A DNA stretch of 64,000 nt, taken from the NCBI GenBank assembly GCA_905221605.1, contig CAJNDS010001269.1:567501-631500 (forward strand), in the 5' to 3' direction. Below the pieces are notes generated by a model. The model was not told the DNA's origin and did no database searches. It was given only the letters and a program-made list of their open reading frames with translations. The translations under genes and the position numbers were made by a program. Shown in pieces: positions 1 to 12,530 of the stretch (position 1 is its first letter; every line of letters starts with the position of its first letter). This stretch comes from Symbiodinium natans. Taxonomy: Eukaryota; Sar; Dinophyceae; Suessiales; Symbiodiniaceae.

Positions 1-63
1 GGCCCTCTGCTTGCGGTCCCCTTTTGCTCAGTTTCCGGTCCCTCTCAGGGTCTCCGTGCCGTC

Positions 64-192
64 TGTTGTGGGTCTTTTGGGCCCCATTGTTGGGTCTTCG
101 GGCCTGCTCCCCTATTTCCTGCTTATTCTGTTGTGGATCTTTTTTGTCCCTGTTGTCGGGTCTTCGGGCCAATCATTGTGGGGCCTTTTGCT
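64..192. repeat. diverged ~65-bp tandem repeat
   Basis: Two imperfect copies of a segment of the form TGTTGTGG-TCTTTT...GTCTTCGGGCC begin at 64 and 129, and a fragment of a third (ATTGTGGGGCCTTTTG) follows near 174. The pattern is visible by eye only; no gene is recognised in the first 270 bases. A run of about 15 C follows at about 213-227. Confidence 0.5.
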
Positions 193-273
193 AGCATACG
201 CGAGTAAACCTAGCCCCCCCCCCCCCCAAAGCCCCAAGTATGAAACCACTCATGAACCCCTACAAAGCCAAAC

Positions 274-540
274 CATGAACCCGAAACCCTAAACCCCTAA
301 ACCCCTAAACCTCTAAACCCCTAAACCCCTAAACCCTTAAACCCCTAAACCCCTCAACCCCTCAACCCCTCAACCCCTCAACCCCTCAACCCCTAAACCC
401 CTCAACCCCTCAACCCCTCAACCCCTCAACCCCTCAACCCCTCAACCCCTCAACCCCTCAACCCCTCAACCCCTAAACCCCTCAACCCCAAAACGCCTGA
501 ACCCCTGAACCCTCAACCCCCTAAACCCTGAAACCCCTAA
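274..540. repeat. telomere-like array, C-rich strand on top (CCCCTAAA / CCCCTCAA)
   Basis: The top strand repeats the octamers CCCCTAAA and CCCCTCAA many times with little interruption. This is a degenerate, 8-bp relative of the plant-type CCCTAAA telomere unit used by dinoflagellates. Variant units come in runs, as expected of an old interstitial or subtelomeric array, not an active telomere tip. Confidence 0.85.
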
Positions 541-617
541 CACATCGCTTGTTGCCTCCTGCACCCGGCTGATGAGGTAGACAGCCTCCTCGAGCTCGTT
601 CACATCCTTCGGAGGGT

Positions 618-734
618 TAGGGGTTTTTTGGTTTAGGGTTTAGGGTTTAGGGTTTGGGGTTTGGGGTTTGGGGTTTGGGGTTTAGGGTTTAGGGTTTGGG
701 GTTTGGGGTTTGGGGTTTGGGGTTTAGGGTTTGA
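618..734. repeat. telomere-like array in the opposite orientation (TTTAGGG / TTTGGGG)
   Basis: The top strand now reads TTTAGGG and TTTGGGG 7-mers in alternating runs, the reverse orientation of the block ending at 540. The roughly 80 bases between the two blocks are unique sequence, so the two arrays face each other. Confidence 0.85.
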
Positions 735-1666
735 TGTAAGAAGGCGTAGATGCTGTGAAGGTTAGTTAGGTTTTGGAATAAGCTCGAAAGCTTCCTGAGG
801 TGCGAAGAGCAGCGCGGGCCCGATTGCGGAGGACCCTCCAACACCTTTCTCCCACCCCACGCCGTGCAAGGCGGCAAAAGCACCCAACCTATTCCTTTCA
901 GGGTTTAGGCCTGAAGTCACGTCAATTGCTTACTTGCAATAATAAAACTTCTTCATTCCGTCACGGTGGTCACCGGTCTAGCAGGTTCAGAAGAAGGGGT
1001 GCAGACGGCAGCAAGGTCCAGTAATTTTTGGAGGACTCAGATCGGCCATTGTGTTGCAGGAGGGGCAAGTGGAGGGCCAGCAGCGGGGGCCCAGAGGACC
1101 CAAAAAATCCAGGAAGGTCCAGGGGGCGGGCCTCCTGGTGCGGCGAGGGCTCCGGCTCATGGTGAAAGGGCTTAGGTTTTTTCTACTTTATTGAGGGACC
1201 AGTACTGTCAACCGGTATGGGCCCCACATGGGCGCTACCGACCCCCGAGCTGTGGGAGGCGGGGGGTCGGCTCCCACACTATAGGGGGGCGGCCTAGGCC
1301 TTGACTTTAGGGTTTAGGGCAGTTGCCTGGTTCTAAAAAGCTACTTCTCAGGAGCCGAGGGAGGGGAGGAAGGGCGGGGGGGGATAGGACTTTAGAAGGA
1401 GAGAAAGACAAACGAATTCCAGAAACCCTAACCTCCAAACCCCGAAGCCCGCAACCGCACAAAACCCTAAAGCTGTAAAACTCAATAGCGGGGCCTGATT
1501 GACTAGAATGGGTATGTCGGGTACTGCGGTTTGCATTTTACATTTTTGTTTAGTCATGGGGTTGGTGTTTAGTCATGGGGTTGGTGTTTCTGCAGGAATT
1601 CTGACCCTAAAGCCTGAACCCTAAACCCAAAACCCATCGTACACCAACCTTCAGCCGGCAAAACAC
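735..1666. other. subtelomere-like stretch without a recognised gene; 9-bp-stem hairpin at 1238-1270
   Basis: Several short frames exist but none has family resemblance or convincing composition. The only sharp structure is a perfect inverted repeat: CCGACCCCC at 1238-1246 pairs with GGGGGTCGG at 1262-1270, leaving a 15-nt loop. Isolated telomere-like words (TTTAGGG, CCCTAAC) are scattered through it, and a 22-bp phrase containing GTCATGGGGTTGGTGTTT is repeated in tandem around 1552-1588. Confidence 0.5.
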
Positions 1667-1667
1667 T

Positions 1668-1870
1668 AAACCCTAACCCTAATCTTAAACCCCTAAACCC
1701 CTAAACCCCTAAACCCCGAAACCCCTAAACCCCTAAACCCCTAAACTCCTGAACCCCTGAACCCCTGAACCCCTAAACCCTAAGCCCTAAACCCCCAAAC
1801 CCCTAAACCCCCAAACCCCCAAACCCCTAAACCCTAAACCCCAAACCCCAAACCCTAAACCCTAACCCCC
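1668..1870. repeat. telomere-like array, C-rich strand on top
   Basis: Degenerate CCCTAAA / CCCCTAAAC units run almost without interruption. Together with the TTTAGGG block that follows at 1979 this repeats the C-rich then G-rich arrangement seen at 274-734. Confidence 0.85.
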
Positions 1871-1978
1871 TAACTCGTGTTCCTCCACCCGTTGGATCTG
1901 CGCCGGCTCCGAGCCGAGGCCCTGGAGTTCAGAACTCTCTTGGGCTTTAGAAGCTTCAGGGTGTTCAGGCTTCAGGGT

Positions 1979-2035
1979 ATTTGGGGTTTAGGGTTTAGGG
2001 TTTAGGGTTTAGGAGTTTAGGAGTTTGGGGTTTCA
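1979..2035. repeat. short TTTAGGG array
   Basis: About eight TTTAGGG-type units, some with an extra base (TTTAGGAG), on the top strand. Confidence 0.8.
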
Positions 2036-2255
2036 GGGTTTGAGGTCATGAGGATTGCGTGAGGGCCGAGGGGTTTTGGAGAGTTCCAGGTTTACACTTC
2101 CGGTTTAGAGGTTTGATTTAGGTTATGGAGCATTCGGTGTCTTGGTGGCCTTCCGGATGTAACTCAGGGCTCAGAGATTTCCATGGGTTGACGGGCTTGG
2201 GGCCTTCAAGGTCTTGGTTTGCAAAAGAGGACCTGCAACGAGGGTGGGTCATCAT

Positions 2256-3333
<1,078 letters not shown>

Positions 3334-3433
3334 NNNNNNNNNNNNNNNNNNNNNNNNNNNNNNNNNNNNNNNNNNNNNNNNNNNNNNNNNNNNNNNNNNN
3401 NNNNNNNNNNNNNNNNNNNNNNNNNNNNNNNNN
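3334..3433. other. assembly gap (100 N)
   Basis: Exactly 100 N, the usual placeholder for a gap of unknown size. The (AAC)n array on its left and the AT-rich satellite on its right need not be physically adjacent. Confidence 0.98.
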
Positions 3434-6400
3434 TTACTTAATTTAATTGTAGGTTAATTAAATTTTAAATTCATTAAATTAATTAAATTAATTAAAATTA
3501 ATTAAATTAATTAAATTAATTGAATTATTTTTTGAGGTGTTTCCTGAGGATCACATAGAGAATCTTTCGGATAATTAAATTAATTAAATTAATTAAATTA
3601 TTTTTTCAATTTCTTCGAATTCAATTAATTTAATTAATTTAATTGGTCGACCAATTAAATTAATTAAATTAATTAAATTATTTTTTCAATTTCTTCGAAT
3701 TCAATTAATTTAATTAATTTAATTGGTTCAACCAATTAAATTAATTAAATTAATTAAATTATTAAATAAATTAATTGAAGTATTTTTTTGAGGTGTCTAC
3801 TGAGGATCACATAGAGATTCTTTCGGCATTAATTAAATTAATTAAAATAATTAAAATATTTTTTCAATTTCTTCGAATTCAATTAATTTAATTAATTTAA
3901 TTGGTCGACCAATTAAATTAATTAAATTAATTAATTTAACATTTTTTTTCAATTTCTTCGAATTCAATTAATTTAATTAATTTAATTGGTCTGTAATTGA
4001 AGTGGTCAATCCTCAGGAAACACCTCGAAAAATAATTCAATTAATTTAATTAATTTAATTAATTTAGTTAATTTAATTGTAGGTTAATCAAATTAATTAA
4101 ATTAATTTAATTAATTTAAGTATTTTTTCAATTTCTTCGAATTCAATTAATTTAATTAATTTAATTGATCGACCAATTAAATTAATTAAATTAATTAAAT
4201 TATTTTTTCAATTTCTTCGAATTCAATTAATTTAATTAATTTAATTGTAGGTTAATTAAATTAATTAAATTAATTAAATTAATTAAATTAATTGAATTAT
4301 TTTTTTGAGGTGTTTCCTGAGGATCAAATAAAGAATCTATCCGACAATTAAATTAATTAAATTAATTAAATTAATTAAATTAACTAAATTATTTTTTCAA
4401 TTTCTTCGAATTCAATTAATTTAATTAATTTAATTGGTCTGGAATTGAAGGGGTCACTCCTCAGGAAACACCTCGAAAAATAATTCAATTAATTTAATTA
4501 ATTTAATTAATTTAATTAATTTAATTAATTTAATTGTAGGTGAATTAAATTAATTAAATTAATTAAATTAATTAAATTAATTAAATTATTTTTTTAATTT
4601 CTTCGAATTCAATTAATTTAATGAATTGAATTGTAGGTGAATTAAATTAATTAAATTAATTAAATTATTTTTTCAATTTCTTCGAATTCAATTAATTTAA
4701 TTAATTTAATTGTAGGTTAATTAAATTAATTAAGATAATTAAATTAATTAAATTAATTAAATTAATTGAATTAATTGAATTATTTTTTTAGGTGTTTCCT
4801 GAGGATCAAATAAAGAATCTATCCGACAATTAAATTAATTAAATTAATTAAATTAATTAAATTAATTAAATTAATTAAATTAATTAAATTAATTAAATTA
4901 ATTAAATTAATTAAATTACTTAAATTATTTTTTCAATTTCTTCGAATTCAATTAATTTAATTCATTTAATTGGTCTGGAATTGAAGGGGTCACTCCTCAG
5001 GAAACACCTCGAAAAATAATTCAATTAATTTAATTAATTTAATTAATTTAATTGTAGGTGAATTAAATTAATTAAAATAATTAAATTAATTAAATTATTT
5101 TTTTAATTTCTTCGAATTCAATTAATTTAATTAATGTAATTGTAGGTGAATTAAATTAATTAAATTAATTAAATTATTTTTTCAATTTCTTCGAATTCAA
5201 TTAATTTAATTAATTTAATTGTAGGTTAATTAAATTAATTAAATTAATTAAATTAATTAAATTAATTGAATTATTTTTTGAGGTGTTTCCTGAGGATCAA
5301 ATAAAGAATCTATCCGACAATTAAATTAATTAAATTAATTAAATTAATTAAATTAATTAAATTAGTTAAATTAATTAAATTATTTTTTCAACTTCTTCGA
5401 ATTCAATTAATTTAATTAATTTAATTGGTCTGGAATTGAAGGGGTCACTCCTCAGGAAACACCTCGAAAAATAATTCAATTAATTTAATTAATTTAATTA
5501 ATTTAATTAATTTAATTAATTTAATTGTAGGTGAATTAAATTAATTAAATTAATTAAATTAATTAAATTATTTTTTAATTTCTTCGAATTCAATTAATTT
5601 AATTAATTTAATTGTAGGTGAATTAAATTAATTAAATTAATTAAATTATTTTTTCAATTTCTTCGAATTCAATTAATTTAATTAATTTAATTGTAGGTTT
5701 TTTAAATTGATTAAATTTATTAAATTAATTAAATTAATTGAATTATTTTTTGAGGTGTTTCCTGAGGATCAAATAAAGAATCTATCCGACAATTAAATTA
5801 ATTAAATAAATTAAATTAATTAAATTATTTTTTCAATTTCTTCGAATTCAATGAATTTAATTAATTTAATTGGTCTGGAATTGAAGGGGTCACTCCTCAG
5901 GAAACACCTCGAAAAATAATTCAATTAATTTAATTAATTTATTTAATTTAATTAATTTAATTAATTTAATTGTAGGTGAATTAAATTAATTAAATTAATT
6001 GAATTAATTAAATTAATTTTTTAATTTCTTCGAATTCAATTAATTTAATTAATGTAATTGTAGGTGAATTAAATTAATTAAATTAATTAAATTATTTTTT
6101 CAATTTCTTCGAATTCAATTAATTTAATTAATTTAATTGGTCTGGAATTGAAGGGGTCACTCCTCAGGAAACACCTCGAAAAATAATTCAATTAATTTAA
6201 TTAATTTAATTAATTTAATTAATTTAATTAATTTAATTGTAGGTGAATTAAATTAATTAAATTAATTAAATTAATTAAATTAATTAAATTAATTAAATTA
6301 ATTTTTTAATTTCTTCGAATTCAATTAATTTAATTAATGTAATTGTAGGTGAATTAAATTAATTAAATTAATTAAATTATTTTTTCAATTTCTTCGAATT

Positions 6401-7225
6401 CAATTAATTTAATTAATTTAATTGTAGGTTAATTAAATTAATTAAATTAATTAAATTAATTAAATTAATTGAATTATTTTTTGAGGTGTTTCCTGAGGAT
6501 CAAATAAAGAATCTATCCGACAATTAAATGAATTAAATTAATTAAATTAAACTATTTTTTCAATTTCTTCGAATTCAATTAATTTAATTAATTTAATTGG
6601 TCTGGAATTGAAGGGGTCACTCCTCAGGAAACACCTCGAAAAATAATTCAATTAATTTAATTAATTTAATTAATTTAATTAATTTAATTGTAGGTGAAGA
6701 AAAATTAATTAATTAAATTAAATTAATTAAATTATTTTTTAATTTCTTCGAATTCAATTAATTTAATTAATTTAATTGTAGGTGAATTAAATTAATTAAA
6801 TTAATTACATTATTTTTTCAATTTCTTCGAATTCAATTAATTGAATTAATTTAATTGGTCGACCAATTAAATTAATTAAATTAATTAAATTAATTGAATT
6901 ATTTTTTGAGGTGTTTCCTGAGGATCAAATAAAGAATCTACCCGACAATTAAATTAATTAAATTAATTAAAATACTTAAATTAATTAAATTAATTACATT
7001 ATTTTTTCAATTTCTTCGAATTCAATTAATTTAATTAATTTAATTGTAGGTCAATTAAATTAATTAAATTAATTAAATTATTTTCTTAATTTCTTCGAAT
7101 TCAATTAATTTAATTAATTTAATTGGTCAATCAGTTCAATTAATTAAATTAATTAAATTATTTTCTCAATTTTTTCACATTCAGTATTCTTTATTGAATT
7201 TAATTAATTTAATTATTTAAATTAA
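3434..7225. repeat. AT-rich satellite: 9-bp AATTAAATT units with two inverted ~45-60 bp modules
   Basis: The matrix is the 9-mer AATTAAATT. Set into it are about twenty copies of a block reading TTTTTTCAATTTCTTCGAA then TTCAATTAA. A GC-richer module occurs in two orientations. The forward form (GAGGTGTTTCCTGAGGATCA) starts near 3534, 3790, 4307, 4790, 5280, 5752, 6483 and 6908. The reverse form (TCCTCAGGAAACACCTCGAA) starts near 4010, 4459, 4994, 5449, 5894, 6161 and 6621. Each form mostly recurs every 425-535 bp, and they usually alternate. A 16-bp palindrome AATTGGTCGACCAATT lies at 3641, 3899 and 6853. No coding potential is seen. Confidence 0.93.
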
Positions 7226-7291
7226 TTTAATTATTATTCATAGTACTAACAACAGCCACGACGCAAAATAGACCCTAAAGGTCCCTCTCTC

Positions 7292-7358
7292 ATATATATA
7301 TACATACATATATATATATACATATATATATATATACAAATAGAAACATACATATATA
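7292..7358. repeat. AT dinucleotide-rich microsatellite
   Basis: Alternating TA with CA interruptions marks the right edge of the satellite region before GC-richer sequence resumes. Confidence 0.8.
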
Positions 7359-7581
7359 CTGCCCATTACTGCCCTAAACTTTACAGAATAGACTCTCTAC
7401 TCCAACCTGACTCTGAACCAGCTCAACCTTTTTGGGGGGTTCGCTTGGCCCACGAGGCGGGCCTCGATGTCGGCTTGGACTTTCTCAGTCGCAGATATCT
7501 GCATGGAGTCCTGGTTGTTTGCTGTGGCCATGGCGATGGCCACAGCGTTGTTGCTCACATCCTTGCAAAAGAACTGAGATT

Positions 7582-7827
7582 TCAACAGAACTTTCTCATG
7601 CAAGAAGTCCTCACCCAAAGCCCTGAGCCCGAAATCCGATTCTGCCAGTCCTGGACGTGATGCCTGGATTGCCACCATCGGTCATAGGAGAGCTGAAACC
7701 GGAAAGCTAACAGGATAGACAGAGGCAAGGCTACGAGCTCGTGGACGTTCGCCCGAATGCGGAAGCTGGCAATCTGGCATGGATACCTGAGCTTTTCCAT
7801 ATTGCAAAAAGCATGATTTCCTGTCAC
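7582..7827 (-). CDS. bestrophin-like anion channel, exon fragment
   Basis: The minus-strand frame contains LALPLSILLAFRFQLSYDRWW-type sequence (here VALPLSILLAFRFQLSYDRW). This matches the signature of the bestrophin/UPF0187 family, in which a hydrophobic helix runs into a conserved LLxFRxNxxYDRWWEGR segment lining the pore neck. Known members are chloride/bicarbonate channels of plasma membrane or thylakoid. Only this exon is recognised; the frame after YDRWWQSR loses family likeness, so an exon border probably lies near 7640. A following frame on the same strand (7397-7678) and a preceding one (7824-8417) may hold further exons but show no diagnostic motif. The start and end given are those of the open frame. 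Confidence 0.5.
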   Translation of the reverse strand: MTGNHAFCNMEKLRYPCQIASFRIRANVHELVALPLSILLAFRFQLSYDRWWQSRHHVQDWQNRISGSGLWVRTSCMRKFC

Positions 7828-8676
7828 TCGCAGCTGTCTTGGCGGCTACTAAGACACACAATGCTCCATCCTTGCTGCAGCTGTTGCCTCACCAACAGCG
7901 ATGGGAGCAGACGCTTATTCCATTTCGGGATGTTAACATGCTCGGTGCCTAGCCACATCTTGGTGATGCAGACGGCCACCAGCCCCGACCCGATGCAGGG
8001 GATGAGGGGCGCCAGCTCTAAAGCCCTCTGGGCATCCCAAGCCAATGGTCCACGCTGACTTGCCCACACGGCTTCATCTTCGCTGCCCGCTGATTTGGAA
8101 TACACCACCGCTGCCAGAACAGATCCACCGAGACCGGCGCTGATCAAACACTGAGCACGAAGCGGCTTGGGGACCTTGGAAAACCTCAAGGCCCGCCGGC
8201 CAGGGCGCATGCGAAACATGCCGCCGATGCCCCGAAGCCCACGGAGCGAAGCAGCAGGCCGGGCGCCATGCAACGTGGAACACAGAAAGGCCGCCCCCCG
8301 CTTCTTACTTCCAATGCGTATGCAATCATGCTCTTTTGGGATCCTACAGGCAATCGCCGGTTGTGAAAGTGTTGACGCGATGCCTGAGAACTCCAAGCTA
8401 GCGTGGTGGACAAACATTGTTCGGTAGGCAATGCAAGAAAGTACAGGATGTACAATTTGCCATCCGCCTGAACATCTTGTGAGTACAAGCCTTGGTCTCC
8501 GGAGCTCTTCTGCGGAAAGGACTTTGCGGAAAGCTGATTATTAGCCCACCGGGCATCTAACGCAGAAGACAGCAGCTAACGCAGCATCTAGCTGCATCCA
8601 CTTTGCGTTCAAGGAAGAACTGAGAGACAGAACGGAGGACAGTGGGCTCGAGCGAAGAGAATCTGATATGCACATA

Positions 8677-8745
8677 TATAGATATATATATATATATATA
8701 TATATATCCATAAATATAAATAAATATATATATATATATATATAT
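8677..8745. repeat. (TA)n microsatellite
   Basis: Nearly pure alternating TA, interrupted once by CCATAAATATAAATAA in the middle. Confidence 0.85.
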
Positions 8746-11486
8746 GTATGACACCCTGCCCTTTTCTTTTTAATACGATCATCCCAGGCAGGTCTCCTAA
8801 GTCCTGGCAAACATTCTGGGCCCAAAAGCCTGGGATGCAAGGTCCGAAAGGATGCCCTCCAATCTCAGGATCGTGTTGCGCACATGGCGGCTTGATGTCC
8901 CCAACTCCTTCATGGACTTCATCGACCACCTGACCCGCTCGAGCCAGTGGAGGCCGTAAGATCCTGAGCTCTCATGAGCTCTCTTGCGTCTGGTCGGCGG
9001 AAGACAGCTCACGAGGTTTCCTTCTGTCGCTATTCCAGCACGCCTTCGCAGCAAGGGCTGCTAGGCCGATTTCGCGCATTGCGTCAACGTCACTCTTCGC
9101 TGTCGCGCGCTTCTTGTGCCGAACTCGTGCTGTCCACAGCCCAGTCTCTTGCAGTTTCCCAGCCGGTATGCTTCAGCAGATTTGATCGCTAGTAGCAAGC
9201 ATTCACTCCCCAGCCGGCAGCGACGCTTGCATCCAGGTGTAGTAGCTCCTGGGCAGATATGTTAGAGTTCTAGGCCATCACATCAATCCAGTCCCCAAAG
9301 GGAAAGATACCACATGTCCAAGAGCGGGCCGAGGGACCCCAGCGCCATGGAGCCTCCATGGTTTTTGCGCCTCTGCTTCTCTGCCTGCAGCAAGTGAGGG
9401 CAGAGCCGAAGAGCCGTAAGATGAGAGGCGATGTGTTCAGAGGAGCCCATTCCCGGAGATCGCTGATGAAAGGCTCCCACCGTTGTTTGCTCCCGCTGTT
9501 CCTAGATGGCCTTATGTTGATTCCACCCACCTATGTTTGGAATGTGTGCATCACGAGGTGGTCGCGTACACGTCCCAAGTATGGTTCGGGGGAGTGGCCG
9601 CTGGGCCCTGGGGGCCCTCTTGACCCACACCCGAGGGCTGTCCGAAGGACAGCACAAGCCAAACTGCCCCCCCGCCCCCGGTCATCTGCCAGAAACCCAA
9701 AGCCTGGTACTGACCTGAGCCTTCGGCGGTCTGCAGTCGCATGCGGTCGAACTTGCACTGGCCGATATAGTATGGGCTTATGCTAAGCTGCTAAGTTTTC
9801 TCGTTCCCCCCCCCCCCCCCCCTCCCTTCGGCGCCTTTTGCACCGTCCCGGCAGCGGCAGCAGCCGCGTAGAAAGATCCGGCAACCACGCGGAAGTCCAG
9901 GCCTTGAAGCCGGGCGACAAGAAATGCGAGAGAGCGAAAAGAGCATCCCATGAACCACCCCCCCCCCTAAATCCTGAACCCTACACCCTCAACCCAAAAC
10001 CCTAAACCCTGAGGAACTTAGTTGGCTTCTTCTTTTCAGACTCGACTTAAAGACAGATGGCTCAGAAGTCTTCTTTGCGACCAGCTCGCAAAGGCGAGCA
10101 AACCATATTATTTCTCCTTTCCCCGCTCTCGTTTCCACCTTCCCTTTTTCAGCGCCCTCTCTCTCTAACCCGTAACCCGGAGTCAGACGCTCTGCACTGT
10201 AGATTCTTTCCTCAGGCCTCTGCTCACGCGGGTGGTTGTGCTGGTGTTAGCCTCCGTGTAGTGATCACAAAGATTGCCCCACCAACCTTGCAGCCGTCAG
10301 CACCCGATCTTGATAGCGAAAACAGCAGCGACCCTGACCGCATACCAAGGCTCACAATCAACACCATTTGCAACCGGGTCGCGGAACAAGTCTCCTTCAC
10401 CACCTTCAAATGCATGAAAGTCGGCGCGCCCCGGGAAACTTTCCACGAAAAGGCTGCTGCATCCACTGACATTCGTCAGCGGCAGCCTCTTGGCGCAGAC
10501 ATGCATGAATCATGATAGCCGACCATGACCATTACCAAGGAGGTCCCATAAAGAGCCACATAGACAGGCTCTAAGGCGCTTGCAACCCTTTGACATAAAG
10601 ACCCAAAACCTCTGATATAAACCCCCCCTAATCCCGCTGATGGACCTGAACCAGCATATGAGCTCTCTCACCGCCTGTGGACCCCCTATGGATCTGCATG
10701 GGCCTTTTGTGTGATGAGGGGCTAGGCCTCCAAACCCCTATGCACTGCCTCTTGACCCCCTTCCTTCATCCTCGTGGTGTATACACTCTGTGGACCCCCT
10801 GTGCTGTGGACCGGCTAGGGCGTGTTGTGGACCCCGGACGACCCGACGTGGACCAGACACTCTGAATTCGCCTGCAAAGATTGCATGGACACCTACCTTC
10901 CATGGACCTTCTCTGGACACCATGGACCTTCAACCCTAAGCACGGTCACCATCTGCACCGGGCCAAGCCGAGGCGCGGCGCGCGAGCGGTCATATGTTGT
11001 GCCCCACCTGTGCCTAAAGCATCCCAAGCCTCAATGCAGGACGTAGGAACACCGCAACGCCCTCCGAAGAAACAAAAATCAGCGTGTCACACGCATGCAG
11101 ACAAAGCATCCAAAAGTTGAGCTCCTCGGGTATGTGCCCATAGTCAGCATCCTTGATAGCCCCAGTGCGGACACATGCAGACAACGGGCATTTCAATCTA
11201 AGGGTTGACTGTGTTACGGCAAGGTCCATACCCGACGGTCACAAAAAATCCGAAGAGCAGTCAAGATTTATTGTTAATCTAGATTCTACACAGGGCCTAA
11301 GATGAAGGCAGCCTTTTCTACGTCATACAGTACCGAAAGTTCATCTTAAGTACTAACATCAGAGTGATGTTCCTGGGCTTTGGCATAGATTCGCCGTGCT
11401 ACAAAGGTTGCACAGATGTCCTTGTGCCTATGGCTTGGTCACGCACGATGCGCCGATGATAACTTGTCATAGAAATTCACAAGGAT
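8746..11486. other. 2.7 kb without a recognised gene
   Basis: Short open frames occur on both strands. The most protein-like is on the minus strand at 8797-9054 (helix-forming, ending FGPRMFART), but it matches no family I know. A C-run sits at about 9807-9824, a second at about 9957-9967, followed by telomere-like CCCTAAACCC words at 9960-10010. Around 10670-10930 there is a loose repetition of TGGACCCC and ATGGACCTTC phrases. Confidence 0.4.
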
Positions 11487-12137
11487 TTAGAACCGAGCGG
11501 TGCATGAGCTCACCGAGGCGCGCGGTGTCGCTTCGTTGCTGCATGCGCGGATGGGAGCACGACTCGTATCACGGGCTCCGTCTGCAAGGGCTGAGAGGAG
11601 TTGACTGCTGTCGCGGATAGCACTTGAAGCTAGTGTGCCTACAGACAGAGTGCCACCGAGCGCAAGCGGGTGAGCAGTGTTCGACTGCACGTTTCCTGAG
11701 ACTCTCCTTTGTGAGCCCAACATGGCCTGGACTGCTGCTGCAAAGCCCTCCACGCGCTCCCCTGGCAACAGCTCATGCGAAACATCGATGCGAGAACCGG
11801 AAAGGTTTGTAAGAAGCTCCCGCTGACAGGGACTTCGGAACGCCTGCAGCCCGGGCCAGCCCAGGCAGCACCTCCTCTGTGACGAATCGCCTCTGGGCAA
11901 AGAAGGGAAAGCAGTGGATCGGGATTGGGATGGAATTTGGGGTTCAGGCTGGAACTCGTGGAAATGGGAACACATTCTCGTGGAGGCTCTGCGCCTGTAG
12001 AGCTCCTGCAGCCTCGCGTGAGCCTCGTGATTCCGGTAGCGATGACGACAGGCGTCCTTGCTCTTCTTTGCGCCGTGGAGTCCCGCCAACGTCATGCCTG
12101 GGCTCGGAGGATGGAAAACTTGAAATAAAATGATCAC
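11487..12137 (-). CDS. unassigned open frame, 216 codons
   Basis: This is the longest frame between the satellite and the uL13 genes that is not repeat-derived. I do not recognise it. The C-terminal half (about residues 105-205) is rich in Ser, Ala, Leu and Arg with amphipathic character (QAMLGSQRRVSGN; SSQLLSALADGARD), whereas the first 100 residues read like intron or shadow sequence. It may therefore be one exon of about 300 bases and not a whole gene. It lies on the same strand as every confidently recognised gene in the window. Confidence 0.25.
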   Translation of the reverse strand: MIILFQVFHPPSPGMTLAGLHGAKKSKDACRHRYRNHEAHARLQELYRRRASTRMCSHFHEFQPEPQIPSQSRSTAFPSLPRGDSSQRRCCLGWPGLQAFRSPCQRELLTNLSGSRIDVSHELLPGERVEGFAAAVQAMLGSQRRVSGNVQSNTAHPLALGGTLSVGTLASSAIRDSSQLLSALADGARDTSRAPIRACSNEATPRASVSSCTARF

Positions 12138-12390
12138 ACAAGGCTTACCTGCCCTCTCTTACACCTTCGTTGCAGCCGGGCGGCCGAGTTGGAGTGGAGG
12201 GCACGGCTGGAAGTCCTCGGAGCGCGGTACCTCCGAGCGGCCGATGCCACGTCCAAGGATCTTCAGGGGCGGCTTACGGATGCGGCTTGCCATCCTACAA
12301 CGCGCTCCACAACAACAAACAAGCAGGAGGCGAATAGCTCTTCGATTCCAGGATGTTGTTTTTGTGCTTAGTGTCTTCGTGACGTGGGGC

Positions 12391-12522
12391 GGTGTGCTGC
12401 GTGCTGTGTGCTGCGTGCTGCGTGCTGCGCGTGCTGCGTGCTGTGTGCTGCGTGCTGTGTGCTGTGTGCTGTGTGCTGCGTGCTGCGTGCTGTGTGCTGC
12501 GTGCTGTGTGCTGTGTGCTGTG
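12391..12522. repeat. 7-bp minisatellite GTGCTGY
   Basis: The heptamer GTGCTGC / GTGCTGT is repeated about 18 times with one 2-bp slip (GCGCGTG). Any frame through it shows a 7-residue period (e.g. CCVLRAV), a by-product of the DNA period. Confidence 0.9.
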
Positions 12523-12530
12523 CTGGCCTC

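Noticed and set aside
3434-7225. CRISPR-like array (regular repeats with spacers)
   Set aside because: The spacers are not unique but AT-rich repeat matrix, repeats occur in both orientations, there are no cas genes, and the context is eukaryotic.
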